A DNA stretch of 64,000 nucleotides, taken from positions 62,001 through 126,000 of the forward strand of contig CAVOGX010000021.1 of NCBI GenBank assembly GCA_963695505.1, given 5' to 3'. Position 1 is the stretch's first letter, and each line of letters begins with the position of its first letter. A program made the translations under genes and the position numbers. The notes beneath the pieces are model-generated. The model made no database searches. It was not told the origin of the DNA and was given only the letters and a program-made list of their open reading frames with translations. Shown here piece by piece: positions 23,312-35,100 of the stretch. Source of the DNA: JACSRF01 sp963695505 (GTDB lineage: Bacteria; Chloroflexota; Anaerolineae; Promineifilales; Promineifilaceae).

Positions 23312-24915
23312 TTAAACCGGCATGATGCCATGTTTTTTAACCGGCGTGGCGACGCGTTTGTCTCGCAGCAGCTCCAGGGCAAAAATCAGCCTGGGCCGCG
23401 TTTCAGCCGGGGCAATCACGTCATCAATGAACCCCTGCGCCGCCGGCACGTATGGTTTTGAGAATTTTTCCCGATACGCGGCAATAAGCTCTGCCTCGGT
23501 TTCTGCTCTATTTTCGCTTTGTTTCAACTCCTTGCCATAGAGAATACTCACCGCACCTTCTGCCCCCATCACCGCAATTTCGGCCGTAGGCCAGGCAAAA
23601 ACCAGGTCTGTGCGGATAAATTTACTGCTCATGACAATATACGCGCCGCCATAAGCTTTACGCGTCACCAGGCAAATTTTGGGCACTGTCGCTTCGGCGT
23701 AGGCATACACAATTTTGGCCCCATGCCGGATAATGCCGCCGTGCTCCTGCATCATCCCCGGCATAAATCCGGGTGAATCCACCAGGGTGACTAGCGGAAT
23801 GTTGAAAGCGTCGCAAAAGCGAATGAAGCGGGACATTTTATCAGCGGCGTTAATGTCAATGACGCCAGCCAGCACATCGGGCTGCTGCGCCACCACGCCC
23901 ACCACTTGCCCATGCAGCCGGGCCAGCCCCACAATGGCGTTGGGGGCATACGCGGCATGTATTTCCAAGAAGCTGTCCAAATCGAAAATCCGGCTGATCA
24001 CCCCCTTCATGTCGTAAGCCAGGCTGGGGTCAGCGGGCACGATGCTGTTGAGGACCGGATCCATGCGCCACGGGTCATCGGTAGGTGTGATGGCGGGAGG
24101 TGGTTCGGCATTGTTGGCCGGCAGGTATGATAGCAGTTGGCGGGTCAGGTCTAGCGCTTCGTCCTCGGTGGGTGTGGCAAAATGAGCCACGCCGCTGATG
24201 CTGGTGTGGGCGTGGCTGCCTCCTAAAGTCTCCAGGTCGATTTCTTCGCCAGTCACCGTTTTGATGACTTCAGGGCCGGTGATGAACATATGGCTGCTTC
24301 CAGAAGCCATAATCACGAAGTCGGTGAGGGCGGGGGAATAGACAGAGCCGCCGGCGCAGGGGCCAAGCATGACGCTGATCTGCGGAATGACGCCGCTGGC
24401 CTGGGTATTGCGCCAAAACAGCTCGGCATAGGCGGCTAAACTGTAAACCCCCTCTTGAATGCGCGCTCCCACAGAATCGTTGAGACCGATAACGGGCACG
24501 CCAGACTGCATGGCTAAATCCATGATTTTTCCGACTTTTTGCCCTTGAATTTCGGAAAAAGATCCTCCGAGAACGGTGAAGTCTTGCGCGTAGACACCAA
24601 CTATACGGCCGTTAATCTTGCCAAAGCCTGTCACAACTGCGTCGCCGGGAATTTGCTGTTCAGCCAGATCAAAAGCCGTGTGGCGGTGGGTGGTAAAAGC
24701 GTCAATCTCGTGGAAAGTGCCAGGGTCCAACAGCCGCTCAATGCGCTCGCGGGCAGTCTGCTTACCTTTGGCATGCTGGCGCTCAATTCGCATCTGCACC
24801 ACCGCCTTGTTGGGCTGCCAGCCGGTGGGCTTGCAGCTCCGCCAGTAAGGCACTGGTTTCTGCAGTCGTCAGGGTTAGGTGAAAGAGGCTCTTTCTGTTC
24901 TTGTTGTTGATTCAT
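23312..24915 (-). CDS. mmdA: Carboxyltransferase subunit, methylmalonyl-CoA decarboxylase / propionyl-CoA carboxylase beta type
   Basis: The main frame gives 513 residues of a PCC-beta-type carboxyltransferase: ERQHAKGKQTARERIERLLDPG, the acyl-CoA oxyanion segment GPCAGGSVYSPALTDF, GGSHAHTSISGVAH, and the second-half motif GFMPGMMQEHGGIIRHGAK followed by KAYGGAYIVM. The N-terminus is disrupted: LLAELQAHRLAAQQGG is read in another frame up to about 24795, and the likely start MNQQQEQKEP at 24915 needs one more shift near 24870. Linkage to the sodium-pump beta, carrier and gamma subunits points to methylmalonyl-CoA decarboxylase rather than a carboxylase. Glutaconyl-CoA remains possible. Confidence 0.85.
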
Positions 24916-25018
24916 ATGACTCCAACTTTACACCTAACAGGCGGGCTAACCACGTGTCTTTTGTCATTAGCAGGGCTGGTAGAAAATCACATGATGCAGT
25001 GCGGCATGAAACGGCCGT

Positions 25019-26194
25019 TCATCCCACAATGCTGTACTCATATTGGCCGCGCACCGGATCGCCCTCGGCAAAGCGGCTGGCGCGGAAGAAGGCGCTGTCA
25101 AAAGTGGGGTTGGCCACTTGCAGCACTCGTTCAGCCGTCATCAGCCCCACCGCTGGTCCCAGCTTGAAGCCGTGCCCGCTAAAGCCGCTGCACACGTAGA
25201 ACCCACTGCCAGCGGGCAGTTCGTCAATGATCGGATGCCAATCGGGGGTTATGGCATACAAAGAGGCATAACCGCCGGTACTTTGGCTTTGTTCCATAGC
25301 CGGGTAACGGGTGACCAGCCGCTCGCCCGCGTCAAGAATAAAGGCGTCATCTACGCCTTCTGGGAAATGATCTGGATTAACGATGGCATCGGCTTCTGCG
25401 GGATCAATAAGCCCCACCAGGGTTAGCTGCCCGGTCTCGGAGCGGAAGTAGGTGGCGTTGATAAAATCGGCTACCACAGGATGGGAGGCTTCATAGCCAG
25501 CGGGGCGGCGGAAGAATGCAACCTGCACCCGGCAGGCATTGATGGGTACCTGCACCCCAGCCATTTGCGCTACCTGCGCCCCCCAGGCTCCCGTGGCGTT
25601 GATCACAATAGGGGCATCGAAACTGCCTTTGGTTGTGTCCACGCCACTGACTCTGCTGCCGGAAAAGCGTATGTGGGTAACGGCCGTATGCTGCTTAACC
25701 TCTACGCCCGCCCGGCGCGCTGCTTGAGCATACGCTGTTACCGTCAGATAAGGGTCAGCATAGCCGCTTTCAGGTTCATAAGCGGCGGCCACGAAATCGG
25801 CCGTTACCAGCCCCGGCACCATTTCTTGCAAAGCGTCCGGCGAAAGCAATTCGGTTTGGATGCCGACTTTTTTCTGTAGGGCAATGTTTGCTTCCAGGCC
25901 GGCCTGGTCGGCAGCATTTACCAATGCCACAAAACCTGTGTTGGTAAACCCGCATTCACCCCCCACCTGCTCGGCAAAATTCTGGAAAATGCCCAAGCTG
26001 TACAGAGCCATCCGAGCGGTCAGCTCGTTGGAATAATGCTGGCGAATGATGGCCGACGATTTTCCTGTAGGTCCCGCACCAATGCTTCCTTTCTCAAACA
26101 AGCCAACTTTCATGTCCCGGCGAGCAAGCTCCAGGGCTGTACTGCACCCCATAATGCCACCGCCAATAACAATTGCGTCAAAACTTTGTGCCAT
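25019..26194 (-). CDS. FAD-dependent oxidoreductase, DAO / sarcosine oxidase beta-like
   Basis: The 391-residue protein opens with the FAD-binding dinucleotide fold DAIVIGGGIMGCSTALELARR and contains GPTGKSSAIIRQHYSNELTARMA, the glycine/sarcosine oxidase-type INATGAWGAQVAQMAG and the C-terminal FAD contact CSGFSGHGFKLGPAVG. It should oxidise a secondary amine, amino acid or related substrate. No partner subunits of heterotetrameric sarcosine oxidase are nearby, so a monomeric enzyme is likely. It is divergent in function from its neighbours. Confidence 0.9.
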   Translation of the reverse strand: MAQSFDAIVIGGGIMGCSTALELARRDMKVGLFEKGSIGAGPTGKSSAIIRQHYSNELTARMALYSLGIFQNFAEQVGGECGFTNTGFVALVNAADQAGLEANIALQKKVGIQTELLSPDALQEMVPGLVTADFVAAAYEPESGYADPYLTVTAYAQAARRAGVEVKQHTAVTHIRFSGSRVSGVDTTKGSFDAPIVINATGAWGAQVAQMAGVQVPINACRVQVAFFRRPAGYEASHPVVADFINATYFRSETGQLTLVGLIDPAEADAIVNPDHFPEGVDDAFILDAGERLVTRYPAMEQSQSTGGYASLYAITPDWHPIIDELPAGSGFYVCSGFSGHGFKLGPAVGLMTAERVLQVANPTFDSAFFRASRFAEGDPVRGQYEYSIVG

Positions 26195-26320
26195 ATTCCT
26201 GCCTCCTTTGCATCATATTGCTGCATGGTAACGGCAAGCCATCACAAATAATAGTTGCGTTTTGCACCATTCGGGGGTGATCTTTGTCAGGAAATTGGGG
26301 ATTGTCTTAAAAGGGAGGGT

Positions 26321-26348
26321 GGGGATAGGAGATGGGGCTCCTATCCCC
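26321..26348 (-). terminator. Hairpin downstream of the 33-heme cytochrome gene
   Basis: GGGGATAGGAG and CTCCTATCCCC form an 11-bp stem. The same stem lies downstream of the paralogous cytochrome gene at 39493-39519. On the minus strand only a short T-rich stretch (CCCTTTT) follows some distance away, so termination is probable but not certain. Confidence 0.6.
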
Positions 26349-26388
26349 AGGCAGAATAAGGAGGTTCACGGTTTCTGCCAGGCAACCC

Positions 26389-29227
26389 TTAAGAGGACGG
26401 ATCCTCTGGGAGAACAAAACCTTGCTCAGTCGCGGTTGGTCTCACTATTATCACCGTTGGTTCCGGTGTAAACGTTGGCATTGGCGTACTGGTAGGTTCC
26501 GGAGTGCTCGTTGGCCCAGGTGTCTCGGTCGGAACCGGCGTGAGGGTTGGGGCTACTTCGGTTGCTGTTGGCTCACTTGTTGACGTAGGTGTGGGCGTTG
26601 GCGCTGTTTCGGTTGCTGTTGGCTCACTAGTTGGCGTTGGCGTTGAGGTTGGAGATACGGTCCACGTGTCCGTGCTATGGCAAAGGGAGCAAGGACCTGC
26701 CGCATGGTTATCTGGCGGTGTATGGCACAAGCTGCATTCTGTGTAGCTGGTGTGATCAAAGTTGATGGCTCCCCAACTGTCCACAATGTGACAGTTTGAG
26801 CACTGGCCATCGTAGTGTGCTGCTGGCGGATTGTGGCAAGAAGCGCAGTCGTCTAAGCCTGCGTGATTAAATGTTACCTCTGTCCAAATTTCCGTGTTGT
26901 GGCAGTTGGAACATTCGCCGTCGTAATGATTATCTGGCGGTGTATGGCAGGAAGCGCAATCGCTCAACCGGGAGCTATGGAGAATCTCTTGCCAATTATC
27001 CGTGGCGTGGCAGTTGGAACATTGACCGCGGTAATGGCCAGCGGGCCGGGAGTGGCAGGATTTACAATCAGTGTAGGTTTGATGGTCAAAGTTAATGTCG
27101 GACCAATTTTCTACTATGTGGCAGCTAGAGCATTGGCCCGGCCAATGAAAATCTGTGGCCTCATGACAGGTTATACAGTCACATGTCATGTCATGCTGGC
27201 AATAAACATGGGACCAATCATAGGTGTTGTGGCAAAGCGAGCATCTCGTTGTAAAGTGCCCCGCTGGCAGAGCATCTGCGTGACAAGCCAGGCAGTCCGT
27301 CATTTCACTGTGAATGATGGCCAAATCCTGCCAGCTATTGGTTGTGTGGCATGACGCACATGCCATGTCAGTGTGCCCTGCGGGGGCATCCTTCTCGTGG
27401 CAAGATTGGCAGTTTGTTAGCCCCACATGACTAAAGGTGACGTTAGACCAGTCAGTTGTGTTGTGGCACTTGGAGCATTGGTCTGCATAGTGACCAGGTG
27501 GGGCTTCTTGATGGTGGCAGTTTATGCAGTTGGGCAGGCCTGTGTGGTCAAAGTCATCCACCGTCCAGGAATCAAAATCATGGCAGGAACGGCAGTTGGT
27601 TGAATATTGGTTGTGGTTATTTTGATGGCAGGAGGTACACGCTCCTGAAAGCGCTTGATGATTAACCCAGGTCTGGTTCCAGGCATTGGTGAAATGGCAA
27701 CTGCTGCACTGGCCCGGATAGTGGGCCAACGGCCGTTCCGCCTCATGACAGCTTACACAATCCACCTGACCCGCGTGGTCAAAGACCACCTCCGTCCACG
27801 ACCCCGTACCGTGGCAGCTTTGGCACTGCCCATCATAGTGGCCAGCCGGCAGCACCTCGCCATGACAGCTCAGGCACTCCTCCTGGTAATTCGTGTGGTC
27901 AAAAGCCACCTCCGTCCAGGAATAGACATTGTGGCAGCTCAGGCACGCCCCCTCATAGTGCGGCAGCGGCGTCTCCGCCAGGTGGCAGGAGAGACAGGCC
28001 CCCATGCCCGTGTGGTCCACCGCCACCACTGCCCAATCCTCCACGTCATTGTGGCACAGCGTGCAGGCGCCCGGGTAATGCAGCTCCGGCGTCTCCCGCC
28101 GGTGACAGGACTCACACTCCGTCACCTCCGCATGGTCATAGGTAAACAGCGTCCAATCCTCCACGTCACTGTGACACAGCGTGCAGAGGCCGGGGTAATG
28201 CAGCGGCGGCGTATCCGGCAGGTGGCACGATTCACACTCCGTCACCTCCGCATGGTCATAGGCAAAGAGCGCCCAATCCTGCGTGTCCGTATGGCAGAGC
28301 TGGCACTCCCCAGGGTAGTGGGCGGGGAAAGCGGCCGCTTCCTGGTAGCTGGCAAAGACCAGGGGCGGCACCTGGGCCGGCAAATCCTGGGCATGGCAGG
28401 ATTGACACTCCAGCACCCCCTCGTGGTCAAACTGGAAAGGCTGCCAGGAGGCGGTATCGTGGCACACCTCACACTCCCCGGCAAAATGCTCCGGATACAC
28501 CACCCAGAGGTCATCAACCTTGGGGAAGAGCAGATTGGCCGTGATCTCCGCCGGCTGCAAGAAATGGCAGTCCGCGCAGACCGCCGAGGTGTCGGCATAC
28601 TGGCCATCATGGTGGCAGCTTTCACAGGTCAGGTCCGCGTGACCGGCCGTCAGAGGGAAGGCCGAATGGTCCACGTCTTCGTCGAGGAAAGGGACCAGGG
28701 CCGCCTGGATGAGGCGGGGAATGCTGGGCTGGGCGGGGAGCTGGGCCACAACCTCGGCGGGAGTGGCCAGAGATTGCCAGGAGACCAGCCGCTCCGTCAG
28801 GGCAGCGATAGCCCCTGCGGCGTCAGGCTCCAGGGCGGAGAGGACGATTTCCGTGCGGCGGAGCAGCGCTTTGAACTGGGTGTAGAGAGGCTCCTGGTTG
28901 GGGCTGGGGACGGCGTTGATGTGGCGCACGGCCGTTTCCAGAGCGCCATCGAGGGCAGAGAGGGCGGCTGAGACGTCAGCGGCGTCTGCCTGGGCGAGGC
29001 TGGTGAGGCGGCGGTCGGCCAGGTCCAGGGCGAGGGTGGCCTGCTGCTGTTCCCCGGCGGTGAGGCGCAGTTGCGCCTGTTCCCCGGCGTGCTGCAGCGG
29101 GTACAGAATTTGCCCTGGGTGGCAAGGCCCATTATTGGCTAGAAAATGCTATTAAAGCCACCAAGCCCAATAGGCCAAAATTCATGATTACGGTGGCGAT
29201 TACTCGTTTATTTTTGAGCCTGTTCAT
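26389..29227 (-). CDS. Giant multiheme cytochrome c, 33 CxxCH motifs (copy 1)
   Basis: From the ATG at 29227 the first 31 residues form a signal/anchor helix (MNRLKNKRVIATVIMNFGLL). A one-base shift near 29130 joins this to the main frame, which continues as HPGQILYPLQHAGEQAQLRL. After a helical region of about 170 residues come 33 CxxCH haem-c motifs. They alternate in units of HYxGQCxxCH, a tryptophan, then FDH and CxxCH, so most haems should have bis-His ligation. A Pro/Thr-rich linker of about 100 residues ends the protein. It is the last gene of the operon holding cytochrome b and the Rieske protein. An extracytoplasmic electron conduit is the natural inference. The segment 27658-29121 is almost identical to the second copy. 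Confidence 0.9.
27658..29121. repeat. Near-identical 1.46-kb segment shared with 40939-42402
   Basis: The two cytochrome genes align without gaps at a constant offset of 13281 bases over this stretch, with only scattered substitutions. Identity stops abruptly at both ends. It codes for the helical N-terminal region and the first 15 haem motifs. Recent duplication or gene conversion explains this best. Confidence 0.85.
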
Positions 29228-29290
29228 AAGCCCAATCCTTCAAGCCGTACAGCGGCTTGACTAATCCCGAAAAGAGTCAGAGGCGCGGCA

Positions 29291-30158
29291 TCATGGCGTA
29301 GTGAAGGCGTGAGCCTCCGGCGAAAGTGGTTGAACGTTTGCCTGCGCATCCGCCTCTTTGAGCAATTCTTCTGCTTCACCCGGCACGCCGGTGGGATGGC
29401 AGGACGCGCAATCCTCTCAGTTCCACAATGTCGTATTCCAGGTGAATGGTGACCATTTCTTCTGGTTTGTGGTCATGGCATTGGTAGCAGGTGTTGGCTA
29501 CGTAAGTGTCCAGGTGGCAGGTTTGGCAGGGGGCTGGCTCTTGGGCGCCGTGGTCCAGGGGGAAGTTGTGGCGCACCAACAGGGCTGGTGTCCATGATTC
29601 GGGAGAATGGCAGCGACCGCAATTCAAGCCAAACTGCCCCCGATGCACTTCTGGATCTTCGTGGCAGGCCATGCAGGCGTGGGGGTCAGATGCATCCTCG
29701 ATTTGCATGTATACGTCACCAAGCTCTTCGGAGAGCATAGACGTGATGACAATGTCTTGGGAGCTGGCAACTTCCGCTACCGGCTGCCACTCATTGGTCT
29801 GAATGAGGGTGACTATTTCACCTATCTGATAATCGTTGAGGATGCCCCCTTCATTGACGTGCCAGGCGGCCATGGTGCTGCCGTGGGCGGCCCGGGCAAT
29901 AACACGAAATAATGCGTCAGGGCTGGCTTCGGCCAGGGCAGGGTTGTTAAGCGCCGGCGTAACCCCCAAGCCTTCTCCTGCAGCCCCATGGCAGGTGGCG
30001 CAGTTTTCCACGTAGATAACGGCCGCTTCGGCCAAAACGCGTTCTTGTAAATCTGCCTGAGCCTGGGCAAGCCTTTGTTCTTCACGCAACGCATAGATGG
30101 GCAGGGCCACAACGAAGGTGAGCATGGCCAGTAGAGCGATGGTTGTGTAGCGGTTCAT
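29291..30158 (-). CDS. Hexaheme cytochrome c subunit of the bc-type complex, one frameshift
   Basis: A membrane helix (residues 6-24) is followed by a mono-haem cytochrome c domain (CATCHGAAGEG with a possible Met ligand in GSTMAAW). Then come CMACH, CGRCH, CQTCH and CYQCH. A single-base shift near 29418 leads into the true C-terminus, which adds EDCASCHPTGVPGE and ends at 29291. Six haems are predicted in total. The gene follows the Rieske gene by 12 bases, so the protein probably replaces cytochrome c1 or f as the electron acceptor of the complex. Its C-terminal haem block resembles that of the 12-heme cytochrome at 43525-44601. Confidence 0.88.
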
Positions 30159-30170
30159 GGCATTTACCTC

Positions 30171-30695
30171 CTATGCGTGCTGCTCGTAAGTCAACTGATC
30201 CGGCGCAAAACGGGCACGCTGGATAAGCTCTTTAGTGTCGATAATGACCTGACCTTCCTCAATGAAGATGGCGAAGGTGTCCAGCGCGCGCTGCACCGGA
30301 GCATCGTCGATGTCGCCGTGGGCGTCAAAGCTGGAGGCGTGGCAGGGGCAGTAGAACTGCTCGGTTTGGGGCAGCCAGTTGACGGTGCAGCCCAGGTGGG
30401 GGCAGCGGCGGTAGATGGCCAGAAATCCCCCGTCAGTGGTGCGCAGCAGGAAGAAACGGCCGTCCCGAAATTCGGTCACGGATCCGGGGGGAAACTCTTC
30501 CACCAGGCCGGCCAGCACTTTGCCCTGTTGGGTGGCGGTTTCCTCGCGGGGCTGCAGGAAAATTAGGCCTGCACCTACCACTTCAATAGCAGCCAGGCTG
30601 CCCAGGCTGCCCAGGGCCAGGCGCAAAAAACGACGGCGGGATACGGCCGTTGCGGAAAACGGCCGTTCATCTGCGAATCTTTCATCACTGTTCAT
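30171..30695 (-). CDS. Rieske [2Fe-2S] protein of the bc-type complex
   Basis: The 174-residue protein begins with a Tat signal, SRRRFLRLALGSLGSLAAIE, that also serves as the membrane anchor. The cluster-binding motifs are CPHLGCTVNW and FYCPCHASSFDAHGD, each with the expected Cys and His. It transfers electrons from menaquinol at the cytochrome b site to the cytochrome c subunit. Spacing is 13 bases to the corrected end of the cytochrome b gene upstream and 12 to the cytochrome c gene downstream, a tight operon. Confidence 0.93.
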   Translation of the reverse strand: MNSDERFADERPFSATAVSRRRFLRLALGSLGSLAAIEVVGAGLIFLQPREETATQQGKVLAGLVEEFPPGSVTEFRDGRFFLLRTTDGGFLAIYRRCPHLGCTVNWLPQTEQFYCPCHASSFDAHGDIDDAPVQRALDTFAIFIEEGQVIIDTKELIQRARFAPDQLTYEQHA

Positions 30696-30708
30696 TTACC
30701 CACCTCCC

Positions 30709-32035
30709 CTAAAATGGCAGCACCAGGGCCATATTCGGTCCCCGGAAAAACACGCCCACTACCGTGAGCACTACCAGCGCCATCATCACAAAGGCAAAAA
30801 GCCCCACCAGCCCCTCTCCGTGGTCAGCCCGCATCATGCGCCGCGTACCGGCGTAAACGCCCAGCAGTCCCAGCAAGGCTGGCTACCAGCGGCAGAATGC
30901 CATTTGCGGCAATAATCGGCCAGTTTGGTAAAAGGGCGGGTAAATCCAGCCAGAACTCATCCACTACCACCAAAAATGGCACCAGGTACAGCGCCAGCAG
31001 CGCGCCAACCAGGGCTGTTTTTCGCCCCGTTGCCGAGCGAAAATAGACGGCGATATTGCCTTCCTGGCGGTCCAGCCGCGGCAGCAAGAGCAGCCCCAGC
31101 AGCACCAGGGTGACCAGGCTCATAGCTGCCAAAGCATTCATGTGCAGCAGCAGCTCCTGGAAGCCCATGAAGTACCACGCTGCTTTCGCCGGGTTTGGCG
31201 AGCGGGTGGGGTCGGCCAGTTCACCCAGGGGCGCGGGGAAAAACATGGCATAAATTGTGACGACAACCAGCACAACGGCCGCGGCGGCTAATTCACGCTG
31301 CACCAGATGCGGCAGCGTCGTTACCTGTTCCAGTGCTTCGTTCTCTTTCAGCACCCGGCGAGAAATCCCGCCATCTTTGCGGATGCGCCAAAAGTGATAG
31401 GTCAAAATGCCAATGAGCAGCACCGGCAGCACCGCCACGTGCAGGGCGTAGAAATTGCTCAATGCAGACTGCCCCACTTCTGGCCCGGCCAGCAAGAAAC
31501 GGCTGATGGCGGCGCCGGCCAGAGGCACGTAGCTTAGCAAATTGGTGGCCACGGTGATGGCCCAATAGGCAAGCTGGTCCCAGGGCAGCAAGTAACCGGT
31601 AAAGTTGAAGGCCAGCACCACAATGAGCAGCAGCAGCCCTATGATCCAGTTAGTGGCCCGCCCCCGCTTAAAACCGCCGGTGAAAAAGACCCGCAGAAAA
31701 TGCAGGAAGACGGTGATGACCAGCAGATTGGCCGACCAATGGTGGACCGCCCGGAACAAAGAGCCAAAAGGTACTTCCGTTTCCAGGGCCTGCACGCTGG
31801 CGTATGCCTCGACCACCGACGGCTCGTAGCGGAACATAAGCATGACGCCGGTGACGACCAGCATGGTGGCCAGCAGGGCGGAGATGCCCCCCAGGCCCCA
31901 GGTATAGCTCCAGCGTAGGGCGGCGCGCGGCACGCGGGTGGGATGCAGATGCAGGATAAGGTTGTTGGCGACGGTGCGCATCCGGCTCCGTTCTGCTTGC
32001 CATGTTGCCCGTTCCCGTTCTTCTGATGAAACCAT
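30709..32035 (-). CDS. Cytochrome b of a menaquinol bc-type complex, one frameshift
   Basis: The protein joins the cytochrome b6-like N-terminal four-helix part and the subunit IV-like C-terminal part in one chain. Visible are HHWSANLLVITVFLHFLRVFF and FYALHVAVLPVLLIGILTYH with haem-ligand histidines, the GYLLPWDQLAYWA loop, and a quinol-site region AKAAWYFMGFQELL. A one-base shift near 30878 breaks the last part; the other frame continues LLGLLGVYAGTRRMM and ends FFRGPNMALVLPF at 30709, giving about 442 residues. The complex should oxidise menaquinol; MenA is encoded at 58097. Confidence 0.92.
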
Positions 32036-32072
32036 GAGAAACCTCCTTGTTGCTCAATTGTTAAACGAGATA

Positions 32073-32109
32073 AGGGTATGGCCAGACACCCCATTGCTGG
32101 CCATACCCT
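32073..32109 (-). terminator. Conserved hairpin between the secreted protein gene and cytochrome b (copy 1)
   Basis: AGGGTATGGCCAG and CTGGCCATACCCT form a perfect 13-bp stem. No T-run follows on the minus strand, so it may be a partial terminator or a transcript-stability element that sets the ratio of the secreted protein to downstream subunits. The same stem is found at 44679-44718. Confidence 0.6.
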
Positions 32110-32129
32110 GCTGAAATGAAATTAGATGC

Positions 32130-35100
32130 TTATTCGTTAGAACTAATTGGCAAGAATACCTGATGCAGTTCCTCCACAATCCATACTTCTAAGTCCACTG
32201 GTGATGACCAACGTCCCCCTCGGTCTTTGGCCGTAAAGCTAACTTCCACCCATCCGGGTTCGCTTAGCAGATCTTCGGCGAAGATTTCTAGTAATTGATC
32301 TGTACCTACTACGACGGGATCGCCTTCGGTACCTAAGGGCTTCACAAGCCATTGCATCTCCTCGATCTCGCCATCGGGCCCAAAGCCCCTGGCCGTCCCA
32401 AAGGTGATTAAGGAATCATTGTTAGCAAGGCTGAGAAAGGTGGTGTTGACATAAAGGATGGATGCAATTGGGTTAACGACTAACGTTGTATCATCTGGCA
32501 AATACATCATCCGGCGGAAGATGATGTCGCTGTCGTAAATCAGTTCATGACCGTCAGGTAAAATCTCTTCCTTCCATTGGTTCCACACAGCGTACATAAA
32601 TGTACCACCGGGGTTGGCTAGCATGCCCGCTTCCCCTGACAAGTCATCCGTTTTGTTCTCCAGCCAAGGCCAACGATCCAGCAATAAGTCATCTTGGTCT
32701 GTGGTGTAATCCATGATTTCATACACATCGCCATACACAGTAGCGCGGCTGTAATAAAGATCGAGCGGTATAGCCTCGCCAACGTCCACAGTCGTGTTAT
32801 CGCCAGTCTCATAGACCATGAAATACTTGGAGGGATCGCGCGCCAGGTCGTCCTCATATGGCAGGCCTACAAACGGGATTCCATTGTCGGTTAACCAATC
32901 TGTGCGAATGGTGGAGAAGAGCTTGAGACCGCCAGTGGGGGAGTAACGCGGGTCAAGGATGGTGACCTTATTGCCGGTGAGCAGGGAGACATTACGTGCC
33001 TGCTCGAACGCGCCAGCAGCATAGGTCCAGTCTGTGGGTACGACGGTTCCAATCGTATCGCCGTAATAGTTCTCGACGACCGTTATACCTTCACCACCAA
33101 GATCTGTTGGTGTTGTGGTCCAAGTCAGACCGCCGTCGAAGGAGCGGCGAACATAGAGATTGTAGTGGTCGTTGCCGACGCTGTTGGACTTCCAGTTAGG
33201 TGACCAGGCGTACATCATCATGACATAGTCACCGTCGAGAAAGCCGCGGTGACCCTTGGCTACGTCGTAGGGGTTTTCCCAGGATTGGTCGTCTAGGTCG
33301 TTGTCATCCTCACAGCCAACAATCGTGGCTGCACCGTCGCACTGACGCCATTCATAAACTTTGGGGAAGTCACCCTCGTTGTCAGGGATACTGCCGTCAT
33401 CGGCAACTGGAAATAGATCTGCGCAGTTGTCATTGCCAGAGCCGCCATCGCAGGTAACGATGGTACTGCCAGAGATATTGATAGCGGGTGAGAGGCATAG
33501 ACCCTGCAAGTAATTCGGATTGAGACCGTCAGTGTAGACCCACTCAGCGCATTCCATGTTTTCGTAGGCGTAGGGGTTGTCAACAGTTGGGTCAAAACCA
33601 TCGGGGATAATCACGCGGCGCAACATGATGTCGGCTGGACCCCCCTGGTTGATGATACCCTGCTTGTAGATCAGCATTGCTGCTAGCCCACTATCCGAGC
33701 CCTCTGCAGCAGTTACTGAGTTGGTGGTCAGCGCAAAGCGGCGAGCGATTTCGGTCAGGTAGTATTCGCCCTCGTTTAGCAAGTCAACCTGAACATCATA
33801 GAATTCCCCTACTCCACCCGTGCAGTAATCTTCTGCCTCGTCTTTGCATATGGCGGGTTGGTTTAGCATTCCACCTTGGGCCACAATATCTGGGTGGAAC
33901 ATGTCGAAGCTGTGGTACCAGACATCTTTACCGATGTCAATGGGGTCTCCGTCTTCATCGATAATATCACCCAGTGCTTTGGTTTCTTCGTAAGCCATCA
34001 CCACCCAGGCGCTTTTTGTTTCGTCTGCCAGGGTATACGGCTTTAGGTTCCAGCGAGTGCGGGTGGACGCAACACGGCCGTTTAACACGCGACCATCCTC
34101 GGTTTTGCAAATTTGCAGAGTATTGGTGCCATCTGGCGTTGTCCAAGGTACTATTTCGGCGCAGAAATCAGCGTCGGCCTCAGGCCCAGTCAGATCTAGC
34201 AAAGGTTGCACGTTAGTGTGGTCAATATCGTCGAGTGTATCAAAATCGATATAGCAGTATGGATCGCTGTTTGTGGCCTTACACATGTTGTTGTCGGTTA
34301 AGCGTAAGGGAATAGCCATCGGGATATATGGTTTAGGCATGGTGGTGTCGGTTAGGAGAGCATACTCATCCATTGAGATTGCCCCAACCGTATCATCTGC
34401 GACAAACACTTTATCAAAGTCTTCATAGCTAATGTAGGAGTACCACATATCGGTCTTAGCGTTGGCGATGGCGCCAGACCAGCCTTCACCAGGACCAAGA
34501 CCCTGGCCGGGGCGCAGCCCTTCAGGGTCTTCTTGCCAGGTTAGAACACAGCCGGATGCAGCACAATCCACGGCTGGCAGGTTGGCGTCCCGCTTTCCAG
34601 AAGTCAATCGTTCAGGTTTTGCCCACATCACATAAGAAGCCTCAACAGCCTCCGTGGCGGGATCGTCGCCGGCAAGCAGTTTGCCGCGCGCTGTCCAGAC
34701 ACAGCTATAGGGAATTTCTCCAACTTCCGGGAAGCCTTGCTCAGTGTAGTTCACTGAGCCTTGAGCCCCTGCGACCCCGAAAAAGTCATACAGATAGACC
34801 GCGTCTTTGCCATAGGTGGTTTCGAGATCTTCAAGATAAAGAGCATCTTCGGACGGGTCCAGTGTGTAAAGCGGTGTGCCCCCGTCACAATACTTGCTGG
34901 CCCAGGCAACCAGGATACGATCACCAGTAACCTGGTGGACCAGAGCGTGTACACCCCCAGCATATTCGTGCCCATTGGCCAGAGTGAAAGAAGACAAATC
35001 AGCCGAGCGGGAAAGATTAGTATTTTTCCAGCTTGTGCCATCGTCTAATGAAACACCCACAAAGGCATCGAACTCGCCGAGGGCAATCCCACCCTGGATG

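Noticed and set aside
23312..24915. Calling the carboxyltransferase propionyl-CoA carboxylase beta
   Set aside because: The sequence alone would allow it, but the adjoining sodium-pump beta, carrier and gamma subunits make a decarboxylase complex more likely.
27655..28971. Long plus-strand open frame of 438 codons opposite the 33-heme cytochrome gene
   Set aside because: It is an antisense shadow of the CxxCH repeats: rich in Arg, Ala and Val with no motif, no ribosome site and no start context. The equivalent frames opposite copy 2 (40891-41934) have the same origin.
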